DNA of 42,358 nt, from assembly GCA_902517795.1 (NCBI GenBank), contig CABYDR010000009.1, positions 1-42,358 of the forward strand. The letters are read 5' to 3'. Below, piece by piece: positions 30,991 through 41,147 of the stretch (position 1 is the first letter of the stretch; the number at the start of each line of letters is the position of its first letter). This DNA is from an uncultured Woeseiaceae bacterium (GTDB taxonomy: Bacteria; Pseudomonadota; Gammaproteobacteria; Steroidobacterales; Woeseiaceae). The position numbers and the translations under genes are program-made. Under the pieces are notes generated by a model. That model saw only the letters and a list, made by a program, of their open reading frames with translations, had not been told where the DNA came from and searched no databases.

Positions 30991-31863
30991 ATGAGTGAAA
31001 AAGAATTGCCGTGGGAAAGAATGAGCATTGAAACTCTTGAAAGGGAGTATTCCCCCAGTTCGCGCGTTACAAATTATGAAGAATTGGTACAAAGCTATAC
31101 TTCTGAGTCGAACAAAATTTCTAAAATATTGAAATTTGAAAAAGATCTGATCTATGGTATTTCAAGTGAGGAAAAATTGGATTTATGTCTTGCCGAGGCA
31201 GATGACAGTCCGCTGGTAATATTTATTCATGGAGGTTATTGGCAACTATTAAGTAAAGATGATTGTCTTTTTCCGGCAAAAGATTTTGTTGATAGAGGGA
31301 TATCCTATTGTTCCATTGATTATACTCTTGCACCTCGTGCTCATATAAATGAGATGATTGAGCAGTGCATAAGAGCGGTGCAATGGTTATATCAATCAGC
31401 AAGTAATTATGGTTACGATGAAAAAAAATTTTTTTTAATAGGCAGCTCAGCTGGAGCACATCTTGCAGCAATGACAATGCTAGCGGACTGGAAAAATTAT
31501 GATTTACCCACTGATATAATCAAAGGTTGTACTTTATTAAGCGGTGTTTACGATATTAGGCCAATCGTTAAGACATACATCAATGAACCGCTTAATCTTG
31601 ATATGCAAACTGCAAGCATGCTGAGCCCATTATTCAAGGTTAAAAATCATACGGCCGATCTGATCATCTCCTGGGGAGAGAATGAAACCAATGAATTTAA
31701 AAGACAAAGTATCGAATTTGACAAAAAATGGAAAGCATGTGGAAATACAAGTAACTTAATGGAGGTAAAGGGCAATAATCATTTTGATATTGTGTTTAAT
31801 ATGATGAAAAAAGATTGTGCACTTAGAAAGCTTATCATTGAACAAATTATGAGGGTCTCATGA
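30991..31863 (+). CDS. Alpha/beta hydrolase, kynurenine formamidase (AFMID)-like
   Basis: 290 residues from ATG 30991 (GTG 30973 overlaps the transporter end). It resembles animal/yeast-type formamidases: L-E-R-E-Y-S-P-S-S-R-V near the start, F-I-H-G-G-Y-W-Q-L-L-S-K-D-D oxyanion motif, the nucleophile G-S-S-A-G-A-H-L-A-A, and a late His in N-N-H-F-D-I-V. That would hydrolyse N-formylkynurenine to kynurenine, the step after tryptophan 2,3-dioxygenase, and the next gene (ATGA overlap) is of that family. A distinct amide or ester substrate is possible. Confidence 0.82.
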   Translation: MSEKELPWERMSIETLEREYSPSSRVTNYEELVQSYTSESNKISKILKFEKDLIYGISSEEKLDLCLAEADDSPLVIFIHGGYWQLLSKDDCLFPAKDFVDRGISYCSIDYTLAPRAHINEMIEQCIRAVQWLYQSASNYGYDEKKFFLIGSSAGAHLAAMTMLADWKNYDLPTDIIKGCTLLSGVYDIRPIVKTYINEPLNLDMQTASMLSPLFKVKNHTADLIISWGENETNEFKRQSIEFDKKWKACGNTSNLMEVKGNNHFDIVFNMMKKDCALRKLIIEQIMRVS

Positions 31864-32795
31864 ATTTTAAATATGTTATTCCTGAAATTGTAGACATAAA
31901 TGAAGTTGACAATTCACCGCATCCAAGGCCAATGGAAATTGGCTCTGAAGAGGATCGTCAACGGCAGGTGAAAGAAACAGATGGGCAGCCGATCACGCAA
32001 TTCAAAGGTAATGCAAATCCCTATATTGACTATCAAAGTGTCGACCTGCTTCTAAGTCTGCAGCATCCAAGATCTAAGGGATATGATGAGATGTGCTTCA
32101 TAGTGCAAGGCCAATGCAAAGAGATGCTATTTAAGTCTGCCTATTATGAGCTTTATAATGCACGCTTGAGGATTATGGATGACGATCTTCCTAATGCCTC
32201 TTTAATTTTGAATCGATGCAAAGAGATTTTTATATTATTGACCCGATTCTGGGATGTCTTGGCTACAATCAGACCGGAGGGTTTTAAGCGGTTTAGAGAT
32301 TATCTTAATGTTGCATCAGGTCAACAATCTTTTATGTTCAGACATGTTGAATTTATCTTAGGAAACAAAAATATTGCAATGGCATCAGTGCATAAAAATG
32401 TTGATCATGTGTACCCTGCAATACTAAAAAATTTAGAGACACCCAGTCTGTATGATGAGGTCATAAAATTGCTTCATAGAAGAGGATACAATATCTCTTC
32501 AGAATATTTGGATAGAGATTGGACAAAAAAATATCAACCACATGAAAGCATCGAACAAGCTTGGTTAGAAATATATAAAACACCTGAGCCAACCAATGAT
32601 CTTTATCTTTTTGCCGAGTTGCTAATTGAATTTGCGGATATTTTTGCTAGGTATAGGTTTCAACATTTTACAACAGTTGAAAGAATTTTAGGGTTAAAGC
32701 CCGGAACGGGTGGATCGGCCGGTGTAACTTGGCTTAAGACGATGGCTGAACATCGATTTTTTCCTGAGCTTTGGTCTATAAGAACTGATTTGTGA
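31860..32795 (+). CDS. Tryptophan 2,3-dioxygenase family protein, divergent
   Basis: 311 residues, all-helical heme dioxygenase. Recognised from Y-I-D-Y-Q-S-V-D-L-L-L-S-L-Q, F-R-D-Y-L-N-V-A-S-G-Q-Q-S, F-R-H-V-E-F-I-L-G-N-K-N with Arg161, and R-F-Q-H-F-T-T-V-E-R-I-L-G with the proximal heme His269. Then G-T-G-G-S-A-G (Thr283) and F-F-P-E-L-W follow. The region F-I-V-Q-G-Q-C-K-E-M replaces the usual F-I-I-Q-H-Q-x-x-E-L, so the distal His is Gly84 here. Opens an indole ring to N-formylkynurenine in the classical enzyme; this variant may use a modified substrate. Operon partner of the formamidase-like gene. Confidence 0.85.
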   Translation: MNFKYVIPEIVDINEVDNSPHPRPMEIGSEEDRQRQVKETDGQPITQFKGNANPYIDYQSVDLLLSLQHPRSKGYDEMCFIVQGQCKEMLFKSAYYELYNARLRIMDDDLPNASLILNRCKEIFILLTRFWDVLATIRPEGFKRFRDYLNVASGQQSFMFRHVEFILGNKNIAMASVHKNVDHVYPAILKNLETPSLYDEVIKLLHRRGYNISSEYLDRDWTKKYQPHESIEQAWLEIYKTPEPTNDLYLFAELLIEFADIFARYRFQHFTTVERILGLKPGTGGSAGVTWLKTMAEHRFFPELWSIRTDL

Positions 32796-32815
32796 GAGGC
32801 AGGCTTAACAAAAAA

Positions 32816-34495
32816 ATGAAAAAATATCTTAGTTTATTTTCACTATTGTTTTTTATGCTTACTGTTGGTTGTTCTCAACAAGATGACTCCTCAAGCCGGC
32901 CAAATGTATTGATTATAGTGGTAGATGATCTTGGTTATAGTGATTTGGGTATTTTTGGGGGCGAGATTGGAACACCTAACCTTGACACACTCGCAACCGA
33001 AGGGATTGTATTTTCAAATTATTATGTAGCACCTACATGTTCGCCAACCAGAGCAATGCTTTTGTCTGGAATTGATAATCATCTAGCCGGCATGGGAACA
33101 ATGTATAACGAACAATCAGATAATCAAAAAGGTCAGCCAGGCTATGAAGGCTATTTAAATTTTAAGGTAGCCGCTCTTCCAAATATATTAAAAGACTATA
33201 ATTATCATACTTATATGACCGGGAAATGGCACCTCGGGTACCAGGAGAACAACAGCCCCATGGCAAGAGGTTTTGAGCAATCCTATGTACTCTTATCCGG
33301 TGGAGCTGGTCACTTTAATAATATGTTACCAATACTTGGATCTAATAAAGCCCCTTACAGGGAAAACGCCTCGATACTCGAATCGCTTCCCGATGATTTT
33401 TATTCTACGGAATTTTATACAGATAAAATGATTGAATACATTGATAGCAATCGTGATGGAAAGCCTTTTTTTGCATATCTTGCTTATACGGCTCCACATT
33501 GGCCTCTTCAGGCACCACAAGAATCAATAGAAAAGCATGAAGGAAAGTATGACGATGGCTATGATGTTCTGTATCAAATGAGGATGAAAAAATTGATTCA
33601 GCTAGGAATGATTCCAGACAATACGCCTGCCTCAGAAAAGTTATTAAGTGATAGACCATGGAGCAGCTTGAATGAGAATGAAAAGCGATTTTCATCCAAA
33701 TTAATGGAAATTTATGCAGCAATGGTCAGCGATATTGACCACCATGTCGGAAGATTGATCGATTATCTTGAAATCTCTGGAAAACTTGAAAATACAATTA
33801 TTTTCTTTATGTCTGACAATGGCGCAGAAGGGCACCCCTTAGACCAGAGCTTTTCCAAATATGGGATTGAAAAACATGTTAATACATGTTGTGACAACAG
33901 TTATTCAAATATGGGGAAACCAGATTCTTATTTATGGTACGGGGCAGAGTGGGCTAGAGCTGGTGTGGGCCCATGGCGACGCTTTAAAGGGTTTACTTCT
34001 GAGGGTGGGATCAGAGCGCCGGCATTTTTATATTTTTCTAAATTTAACAATAATTCTCTTAATTCAACTTATTTGCATGTCAAAGATATCATGCCGACAT
34101 TATTGGATATCTTAGATATTAAGCATCCTGAAAATAGCTATAAAGATCGAGAGATAATTCCTATGCAAGGTATATCAATATTGCCCGCCTTAAAGGATGA
34201 TAGTGTCAGTGTGCGAGATCAAAATCATATTGAAGGCTGGGAGATGTTTGGAAAAACTGCAATTAGAAAAGGGGACTGGAAAATGATTCAAGAACCTGAA
34301 GATGACTATTTTTCATGGCAAACCCCACTAGAGGATAAGTACCGCTGGCAATTATTTAATTTAGCAGAGGATCCATCAGAATTTTACGACGTATCAGAAC
34401 AATATCCTGAAAAATTCGATGAAATGATTGAAGCATGGAATCAATATCAGAAAGAAAATGGCATTATCATTCCTGAAAGCGTGATGGGTTTTTGA
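32816..34495 (+). CDS. Type I (formylglycine) arylsulfatase, lipoprotein
   Basis: 559 residues from ATG 32816; a GTG at 32792 would overlap the dioxygenase. Signal peptide with lipobox L-T-V-G-C (Cys19). The sulfatase core has N-V-L-I-I-V-V-D-D-L-G-Y (Asp37, Asp38) and the formylglycine motif Cys75-Ser-Pro-Thr-Arg. Later come G-K-W-H-L-G and S-D-N-G-A-E-G-H metal/sulfate motifs. Needs a formylglycine-generating maturase, not seen here. Likely exported and anchored, desulfating an aryl or polysaccharide ester. Last gene of the operon. Confidence 0.93.
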   Translation: MKKYLSLFSLLFFMLTVGCSQQDDSSSRPNVLIIVVDDLGYSDLGIFGGEIGTPNLDTLATEGIVFSNYYVAPTCSPTRAMLLSGIDNHLAGMGTMYNEQSDNQKGQPGYEGYLNFKVAALPNILKDYNYHTYMTGKWHLGYQENNSPMARGFEQSYVLLSGGAGHFNNMLPILGSNKAPYRENASILESLPDDFYSTEFYTDKMIEYIDSNRDGKPFFAYLAYTAPHWPLQAPQESIEKHEGKYDDGYDVLYQMRMKKLIQLGMIPDNTPASEKLLSDRPWSSLNENEKRFSSKLMEIYAAMVSDIDHHVGRLIDYLEISGKLENTIIFFMSDNGAEGHPLDQSFSKYGIEKHVNTCCDNSYSNMGKPDSYLWYGAEWARAGVGPWRRFKGFTSEGGIRAPAFLYFSKFNNNSLNSTYLHVKDIMPTLLDILDIKHPENSYKDREIIPMQGISILPALKDDSVSVRDQNHIEGWEMFGKTAIRKGDWKMIQEPEDDYFSWQTPLEDKYRWQLFNLAEDPSEFYDVSEQYPEKFDEMIEAWNQYQKENGIIIPESVMGF

Positions 34496-34523
34496 TTTAG
34501 TCTATCCTAGAATCAATAGCAAT

Positions 34524-35036
34524 ATGAAACCTACATCCATAGAAGCAGGAAGAGCTTTGCATGATGAGCAATCTATTAAAGCAGGATTCTTCGCAGCCCT
34601 TGTCGTGGCATTCCTCGTCAATCTCATATGGGTAGCAACCTCAATGTTTTTTGATCGTTTCTTCCCTTGGATTTCAATTATACAAGGAATTATTTTAGGC
34701 AAATCTGTAAGGAAATATGGCTATGGAATCGATTGGCGCTTGCCTTTAATGTCTTTTTTTCTGGCACTATTTGCATCTATATCTGGAAGTTTTATTAGCG
34801 CTTTGTTCTTAACTGGAAGGGAATTTAACACTGGTGGCTTAGTGCTTATAAACGAAATATCATGGCATACGGTTTCTACATTCATGCTCAATGAATACGG
34901 AATAGTTGGCTGTATTTATGGAATATTTTCTGGTGTGTTGGCAGCTTTTTATTCTTTAAGAGAATTGAACAGAGACGAAGCCATTGCATATCGGAAATTC
35001 AAGAAAACTATTAATATTAAAGAGGATAGACGATAA
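34524..35036 (+). CDS. Four-helix membrane protein of unknown function
   Basis: 170 residues. Four hydrophobic segments (about 21-43, 47-60, 73-97, 125-143) with a polar N-terminus and a basic C-terminal tail. No recognised motif; R-K-Y-G-Y-G-I-D-W-R-L and N-T-G-G-L-V-L-I lie in loops. 28 bp after the sulfatase gene, possibly co-transcribed. Convergent with xthA, seven bases apart. Confidence 0.7.
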   Translation: MKPTSIEAGRALHDEQSIKAGFFAALVVAFLVNLIWVATSMFFDRFFPWISIIQGIILGKSVRKYGYGIDWRLPLMSFFLALFASISGSFISALFLTGREFNTGGLVLINEISWHTVSTFMLNEYGIVGCIYGIFSGVLAAFYSLRELNRDEAIAYRKFKKTINIKEDRR

Positions 35037-35043
35037 AAATTAT

Positions 35044-35811
35044 TCAAATATCAAATTGAGCAATCACAGGCGTATGATCAGATGGCCTTTCCCAAGCTCT
35101 TGGCTCACGATCAATAACACTTTTTACGCATTTCTTGCTTAGGGATTCGTTCGCAAGAATTAAATCTATTCTAACACCAGCATTTCTTCTAAAACTTGCT
35201 GCTCTATAGTCCCACCAACTAAAGGATTTTTCATTTTGATCAAATAGACGGAATACGTCAACAAAACCTAAATCTGTCATTTTCGAAAATGCTTGCCTTT
35301 CTTTGGGGGAGCACAAAACTTCCTCTCCCCATTTCTCTGGATCATAAACATCTCTGTCTTCAGGTGCGATATTAAAGTCACCAAGAATGATTATGTCTTT
35401 ATATTTTTCTTGCTCACTCTTAATGTGTTTGATCAGCGCTTTCAGCCAGCTCAGTTTATAAATGTATTTGTCAGACTCAACACTTTGGCCATTGGGTATA
35501 TATAAGTTCATTATTCTCACATTCCCAATATCACTGATCAATATTCGTCTTTGAAAGTCATCATAATCGGAGAATTCAGTCAGAGTATTTTTTGGCTTTT
35601 GTTTTGATATTAACGCCACACCGTTGTATGTTTTTTGGCCATTACTGATCGCATGGTAGCCTATTTCTTTGAAGGCATCTGCAGGGAACATATCATTGGT
35701 TTGTTTAATTTCTTGAAGCGCTAGGATATCTGGCTCAGCAGATTCCATCCATTCCAGAACATGTTCCAATCGGACAGTCAACGAGTTCACATTCCATGTT
35801 GCAATCTTCAT
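35044..35811 (-). CDS. xthA: Exodeoxyribonuclease III
   Basis: 255 residues of the EEP fold with all class II AP-endonuclease marks: A-T-W-N-V-N-S (Asn7), L-A-L-Q-E-I-K (Glu34), N-G-V-A-L-I-S, L-G-D-F-N-I-A-P, and S-D-H-T-P-V near the C-terminus. Incises at abasic sites and trims 3' ends. It follows prlC with only five bases between, so the two are probably one transcript. Confidence 0.96.
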   Translation of the reverse strand: MKIATWNVNSLTVRLEHVLEWMESAEPDILALQEIKQTNDMFPADAFKEIGYHAISNGQKTYNGVALISKQKPKNTLTEFSDYDDFQRRILISDIGNVRIMNLYIPNGQSVESDKYIYKLSWLKALIKHIKSEQEKYKDIIILGDFNIAPEDRDVYDPEKWGEEVLCSPKERQAFSKMTDLGFVDVFRLFDQNEKSFSWWDYRAASFRRNAGVRIDLILANESLSKKCVKSVIDREPRAWERPSDHTPVIAQFDI

Positions 35812-35816
35812 GATTC

Positions 35817-37817
35817 TTAAACTGTTATTCCATTTTGTATTAATAGCGGCTCTAATGATGGAGCACGACCTCTGAAGTTTTTGAATCCCTGCATGAAATC
35901 TCTACTGCCTCCTATTTCAAGGATTTCTTTTCTGAATTTTGAGGCCAATTTTTTATCAAATATACCACCTTCTTCAAAAGCAGAAAATGCATCGGCAGCC
36001 AGAACTTCGGCCCATTTATAACTGTAATAGCCAGCAGCGTAACCACCTGCAAAAATATGAGAAAAACTCATCGGAAAGCGATTGTAATCAGGCGACTCTA
36101 GAAGAGAAATCTGTGACTTAATTGAGGCCAGTATATTAAGAGTATCTCCATCTTTATCGGCTTCGTAATTTGTATGGATACTCAGATCATACAGAGCAAA
36201 CTCAAGCTGTCTTAACATAGCAAGTCCTGACCCAAAATTCCTGGCTTTCTGTAATTTGCGAAAGATGCTTTTCGGAAAATATTGACCTGTTATATGATGT
36301 TTAGAGCAATTTTTTAATACCTGATAGTTCCATGCAAAATTTTCCATAAACTGACTTGGAAGTTCAACCCCATCCCAAGGAACACCATTTATTCCAGATA
36401 TACTGGGAAGATCAACTTTCGTGAGGAGATGATGCAGCATGTGTCCAAATTCATGAAACCAGGTAATTACATCATTGTGTGTTAAAAGAGATATTCCTTT
36501 TTCGTTAGGTGGGGTAAAGTTGCAAACAAGATATCCTATTGGAAGCATTTTGTTATCGTTTATATTTTTTCTGATAACGCATTCATCCATCCACGCACCG
36601 CTTCTTTTTCCATTTCTAGCAAATAAATCTATGTAAAATCCACCAATAATTTCTCCATTAAGGTTTTTGACTTCAACAAACTCAACACTTTCATGCCACA
36701 CCGGGATATTGGGATTAATTTCCAAAGTAATATCAAATAATGATTTAGCAACATCAAACATTCCATTTTGTACAGTAGACTTTTGAAAATATTGTTTTAA
36801 TTCATCGTCTGATACGGAGAAATTTTCTTGTTTATATTTCTCAAGATAGTATGAGACATCCCATGGTTGCAGCTTCTGACCTGCAAACTGCTCGATCATT
36901 TCGATTTCATTTAATGCTGTAGATTTTGTTTTATTTGCCAAATCATAAAGAAATTCAAAAACATCTGCTGTTGTCTCGGCCATCTTTGTTGCCAGAGAAT
37001 ATTCCGCGTAGTTATTAAAGCCAACCAGTTCAGATATCTCTTTTCTTATAGCTAAAATTTCTTTTATATTGTCTGAATTATCCCATTTTTTTTGATCTGC
37101 TTGATCCGACGCTCTTGTGGACCAAGCCTTATAAAATTTCTCTCTTAAGTTGGTGTTTTCAGCATGCGTCATTACTGCATGATAGGTTGGATAATCTAAT
37201 GAGAATTGCCAGCCAGATTTATTTTCTTTATCCGCACGTTCTTTTGCTTGCTGCAATATTTCACTTGTGATTCCGATGGTCTCAGGTTCTTCTGCTGTAA
37301 AATATAACCATGAATCGGTTGAATCCTGAACATTCTGCCCAAACTTTGCTTGTTTAATACTAAGTTGTTTTTTTAAATCTTTAAATTTAGTTTTTTTATT
37401 TTGATCCAAATTGACTCCGTTGAGGGTGAAGCTTCTCAGCTCTTTTTCAAGGAGGCTGAATTCTGGACTGGATTTATCTTTCAATTTTTTTATTATTTTT
37501 CGATAAGCTTTTTCAAGATCAGGATCCTGAGATAGCTCAGTTCCATACTCAGTTAAGAGCGGAATACATGAATTGTATGCTTCACGCCAATCTGGATCAT
37601 CCATTACATTTTGTAAATGACTGATTGGCGAAAATACCATGCTAAGTTTATGATGCATTTCTTCAATTTCAGATACCAATGAGAAGTTTGGTTTTGTATC
37701 ATCATTTAATAAGTTTTTAATTTTTTCTCTCTGTGCTTTTATTAGAGACGAAACATTTGATGAAATGTCTCTAGCACAAAGATCTGAAAAATCCGGTAAT
37801 GTTGTTTGGTATTTCAT
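35817..37817 (-). CDS. prlC: Oligopeptidase A (M3 family)
   Basis: 666 residues, full M3A length. Zinc site His455-Glu456-Phe-Gly-His459 with third ligand Glu485 (V-E-L-P-S-Q-F-M-E-N). Gly-rich G-G-Y-A-A-G-Y-Y-S-Y-K-W in the C-terminal part shapes the substrate pocket. Cytosolic metallopeptidase that clears short peptides and signal-peptide fragments. Upstream of xthA; divergent from gor with 95 bp between. Confidence 0.95.
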   Translation of the reverse strand: MKYQTTLPDFSDLCARDISSNVSSLIKAQREKIKNLLNDDTKPNFSLVSEIEEMHHKLSMVFSPISHLQNVMDDPDWREAYNSCIPLLTEYGTELSQDPDLEKAYRKIIKKLKDKSSPEFSLLEKELRSFTLNGVNLDQNKKTKFKDLKKQLSIKQAKFGQNVQDSTDSWLYFTAEEPETIGITSEILQQAKERADKENKSGWQFSLDYPTYHAVMTHAENTNLREKFYKAWSTRASDQADQKKWDNSDNIKEILAIRKEISELVGFNNYAEYSLATKMAETTADVFEFLYDLANKTKSTALNEIEMIEQFAGQKLQPWDVSYYLEKYKQENFSVSDDELKQYFQKSTVQNGMFDVAKSLFDITLEINPNIPVWHESVEFVEVKNLNGEIIGGFYIDLFARNGKRSGAWMDECVIRKNINDNKMLPIGYLVCNFTPPNEKGISLLTHNDVITWFHEFGHMLHHLLTKVDLPSISGINGVPWDGVELPSQFMENFAWNYQVLKNCSKHHITGQYFPKSIFRKLQKARNFGSGLAMLRQLEFALYDLSIHTNYEADKDGDTLNILASIKSQISLLESPDYNRFPMSFSHIFAGGYAAGYYSYKWAEVLAADAFSAFEEGGIFDKKLASKFRKEILEIGGSRDFMQGFKNFRGRAPSLEPLLIQNGITV

Positions 37818-37900
37818 AATTTCAGAATATATATTTTTGGATGTATTAATTTAAACATAATTTTAACAAAGACTAAGTTATCAAACACTAGTAATTTAGG

Positions 37901-37906
37901 AAGGAG
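37901..37906 (+). promoter_or_regulatory. Ribosome binding site fixing a TTG start for gor
   Basis: AAGGAG sits six bases before TTG 37913. It makes TTG the start codon because the first ATG downstream in frame would remove the dinucleotide-binding motif. Confidence 0.75.
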
Positions 37907-37912
37907 CTGTAT

Positions 37913-39265
37913 TTGAAAAATGAATTTGATCTAATTGTTATCGGAGGTGGGAGCGGCGGTCTTGCTTCAGCACAGAGAGCAGCAGAATACGGCAAAAATG
38001 TTGCTCTAATTGAAAAAGCTCCTCTTGGAGGAACCTGTGTCAACGTTGGATGTGTACCAAAAAAAATAATGTGGTATGCATCTCATTTGGCCCATCAAAT
38101 GGAAATCGCTGAGGATTATGGTTTTAATTTCTCTTCAGTAACTCATGAGTGGGAACCTTTAAAAAAGAGAAGAGACGAATATATCAAAAGACTGAATCTT
38201 ATCTATGAAAACAATCTAAATAAACGTGAGATAACCTTAATAAGAGGAGAAGCTCGTTTAGAAGACAAACATACGGTGTGCGTGTCTGATGAGCCATTTA
38301 AAACCGAGCATATTATTATTGCCACTGGTGGACAACCTACAATTCCTGACATAGCAGGAGCAAGTTATGGCATTACATCTGATGGGTTTTTTGAACTTGA
38401 GGAAAAACCAAAAAATGTATGCATAGTAGGAAGTGGATACATTGCAGTTGAGTTTGCAGGAATGCTCTCAGCCCTCGGTACAAATGTCACAATGAATATA
38501 AGGACTGAATCAATACTTCGTTCATTTGATTCAATGTTAAGTGAGAATTTAAAAGAGATTATGACGCATCATGATATCAAGATTCAGACTGGCAAAATTC
38601 CAGAATCCATTGAGAATGCCGGAAGTAAATTTATCCTAAAAACAACTGATGGCGAGGAATCCGAGTTATACGATACGATAATTTGGGCAATTGGCAGATC
38701 TCCTTGCACAGAAAATTTGAATTTATCTTCCGCATCTGTTCAGACTGACAAATACGGGTATATTCCAGTAGATAAATTTCAAAAAACCAACATTGAAAAT
38801 ATTTTCGCAATAGGGGATGTGATAGGAAAAGAGCAATTGACTCCAGTTGCAATAGCGGCAGGTCGTAGATTGTCTGACCGTTTGTATGGCGGAATGAAAG
38901 AAAGATATTTGGATTATGAAATGATTCCCACAGTTGTTTTTAGCCATCCTACGATCGGAGCTATCGGTATGACAGAAAAAGAGGCCAGAGAAAAATACAA
39001 TAATGAAATTAAAATATACACTTCAGTTTTTAATCCGATGTTTTATGCGTTGAGTCAGGATGAAAAAAAAATCAAAACATCAATGAAACTGATAACACAA
39101 GGAGATGATGAGCGCGTTATTGGATGTCATATCATTGGTGAGGGTGCCGATGAGATGCTACAGGGTTTTGCTGTTGCCATAAAAAATGGCGCAACGAAAA
39201 AAGATTTTGATAACACTGTTGCCATTCATCCAACTAGCGCTGAAGAACTTGTGACGATGAGGTGA
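37913..39265 (+). CDS. gor: Glutathione reductase
   Basis: 450 residues from TTG 37913. FAD motif G-G-G-S-G-G-L-A-S near residue 11, the redox-active pair Cys42-x4-Cys47 ([12 protein letters not shown]), NADPH motif [10 protein letters not shown], and the C-terminal catalytic His439-Pro and Glu444. R-T-E-S-I-L-R after the second glycine motif favours NADPH-type glutathione reductase over lipoamide dehydrogenase. Keeps glutathione reduced in the cytoplasm. Its 3' end overlaps the convergent aroE by 32 bp. Confidence 0.93.
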   Translation: MKNEFDLIVIGGGSGGLASAQRAAEYGKNVALIEKAPLGGTCVNVGCVPKKIMWYASHLAHQMEIAEDYGFNFSSVTHEWEPLKKRRDEYIKRLNLIYENNLNKREITLIRGEARLEDKHTVCVSDEPFKTEHIIIATGGQPTIPDIAGASYGITSDGFFELEEKPKNVCIVGSGYIAVEFAGMLSALGTNVTMNIRTESILRSFDSMLSENLKEIMTHHDIKIQTGKIPESIENAGSKFILKTTDGEESELYDTIIWAIGRSPCTENLNLSSASVQTDKYGYIPVDKFQKTNIENIFAIGDVIGKEQLTPVAIAAGRRLSDRLYGGMKERYLDYEMIPTVVFSHPTIGAIGMTEKEAREKYNNEIKIYTSVFNPMFYALSQDEKKIKTSMKLITQGDDERVIGCHIIGEGADEMLQGFAVAIKNGATKKDFDNTVAIHPTSAEELVTMR

Positions 39266-40088
39266 TTTCAAGTTGTTCTAGTATGGAGGAGGTATCAGGT
39301 CTTATATTTTTCCATAGATAGTATGACTCTGCAGCTTGTTCCACTAACATGCCCCAGCCTTGGATTGCTTTTTTTGCACCGCATTCCATGCTCCATTCCA
39401 TGAATTTTGTCGGTAATGAGTCGTATGAGAGGTCATAACAAATGGTTGAATCTGATATTACATTTTTCGGTAACTTTATTTCACTGTGATTCATATCAAA
39501 TGATATTGCGTTTATTATCAGATCATAGCTACCTTTCTTTTTTAGATCGTCTAATTCGCATACATTGATCGGCATATAGGAAGAAAGATCGCTGGCTAAA
39601 TTTTTGGCATTCTCGAGAGTTCTGTTTGATACTTCAATATGAGATGGATTTTTTTTATTTAGAGGACCTAATATTCCTCGGACAGCTCCACCAGCACCCA
39701 GAATCAGAATCTTCTGACTTTCAATTTCAATATTGAAATTCTTTTCCAGATCATTAACTAAGCCAATGCCGTCCGTATTGTCACCAATCAATTTACCATC
39801 CATGAAGATAATGGTATTTATTGCATTTGCATTAAGCGCATTTTTACTCAATTCGTCAACAAAGCTCATCGCTGTGACCTTGTGAGGCAAAGTAATATTG
39901 AGACCTTTACCATCATTTCTATGAAACTCTGTAATAAAGCGTTCAAGATTTTCTGTTTTTACATGATACTTTTCATATTCTATCTTTTCATTGCTTTGCA
40001 TTGAGAAAAGCTTATGGATTTCTGGTGAGCGACTATGACTTATGGGATCTCCAATCACCCCATACTTTTTTGATTTATGGTTACTCAC
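39234..40088 (-). CDS. aroE: Shikimate dehydrogenase
   Basis: 284 residues. Shikimate site S-H-S-R-S-P near residue 18 and N-I-T-L-P-H-K with the catalytic lysine, then N-T-D-G-I-G with the paired Asp. Rossmann motif G-A-G-G-A-V-R-G follows, then N-R-T binding NADP. Reduces 3-dehydroshikimate in chorismate synthesis. Starts within the end of hemB (8-bp overlap), so translated from the same message. Confidence 0.96.
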   Translation of the reverse strand: MSNHKSKKYGVIGDPISHSRSPEIHKLFSMQSNEKIEYEKYHVKTENLERFITEFHRNDGKGLNITLPHKVTAMSFVDELSKNALNANAINTIIFMDGKLIGDNTDGIGLVNDLEKNFNIEIESQKILILGAGGAVRGILGPLNKKNPSHIEVSNRTLENAKNLASDLSSYMPINVCELDDLKKKGSYDLIINAISFDMNHSEIKLPKNVISDSTICYDLSYDSLPTKFMEWSMECGAKKAIQGWGMLVEQAAESYYLWKNIRPDTSSILEQLEITSSSQVLQR

Positions 40089-41082
40089 TGAGCCATTGAG
40101 CGATATCTATAGCGCTGTATGTTAAAATTCCTGATGCACCAGATCTTTTGATTGATAACACTGATTCCATAACAGCATCTTTATGGTTCAAATAACCAGC
40201 GTCAGCAGCTGCTCGTATCATCGCGTATTCACCGCTCACTTGATAAGCAAAAACGGGTATAGAAAATTTGGATTTTATATTGGAAATAATATCTTGATAC
40301 ATCATTGCTGGTTTGATCATGACGATATCTGCACCTTCATTTATATCCATCGATACTTCTCTATAACTTTCATCTGAATTGCTTGGATCCATTTGATAAG
40401 TTCGTTTATCACCGGAAGCTAGATTGTCTTTTGAATTTACTGCATCACGAAATGGATTATAGAAACATGAAGCATATTTAGCAGCGTAGGATAAAATCAT
40501 CGTATTATGGAATTGATTCTTTTCAAATTCTTCTCTAATTGATCCAATTCTCCCGTCCATCATGTCTGAGGGTGCGACTATGTCTGCACCAGCTTCAGCA
40601 TGAGATAATGCTTGTTTTTTGAGTGTTTCATTGGTGACGTCATTTAACACGTAATTGTTTTCATCGATAATTCCATCCTGACCGTGTGTGGTGTATGGAT
40701 CAAGCGCTACATCTGAAATTACAATCAGCTCAGGAAATTGAGATTTTAGTTTTGAAATGGCCTTTTGAATAAGACCATTGGAGTTAAATGCCTCTTTTCC
40801 ATCAACTGTCTTTTTTTCATTTTGAATGACTGGAAATAGTGCAATTGCCGGTATGTTTAATGACACTAATTTTTCAGCCAACTGCAGTAAATCATTCAAA
40901 CACAATCTTTGAGTACCTGGCATTGATCCAATATCTTCGCTTTCTTCGCTTTCAGTTATGAATGCAGGATAAATTAAATCATGCGAGCTCAGTGAAGTTT
41001 CACTAACTAAATTACGGATAGCACTTGTTCTGCGTAATCTTCGCATTCTAGTATTTGGGTAATGACTAAAATTTTCTTTCAT
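40081..41082 (-). CDS. hemB: Delta-aminolevulinic acid dehydratase (porphobilinogen synthase), Mg type
   Basis: 333 residues. The two active lysines are in S-Y-A-A-K-Y-A-S and V-M-I-K-P-A-M-M-Y. The metal loop D-V-A-L-D-P-Y-T-T-H-G-Q-D-G lacks the three cysteines of zinc enzymes and carries Asp instead, as in the Mg/K-dependent Pseudomonas type. Joins two aminolevulinates in heme synthesis. Grouped with aroE and, further up, hemF. Confidence 0.96.
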   Translation of the reverse strand: MKENFSHYPNTRMRRLRRTSAIRNLVSETSLSSHDLIYPAFITESEESEDIGSMPGTQRLCLNDLLQLAEKLVSLNIPAIALFPVIQNEKKTVDGKEAFNSNGLIQKAISKLKSQFPELIVISDVALDPYTTHGQDGIIDENNYVLNDVTNETLKKQALSHAEAGADIVAPSDMMDGRIGSIREEFEKNQFHNTMILSYAAKYASCFYNPFRDAVNSKDNLASGDKRTYQMDPSNSDESYREVSMDINEGADIVMIKPAMMYQDIISNIKSKFSIPVFAYQVSGEYAMIRAAADAGYLNHKDAVMESVLSIKRSGASGILTYSAIDIAQWLSE

Positions 41083-41147
41083 GTCTTTTTAATTGCTTAT
41101 TAGTCTAATTTCGATCAAATAAACGTAATATTACAATAAATTTAATT

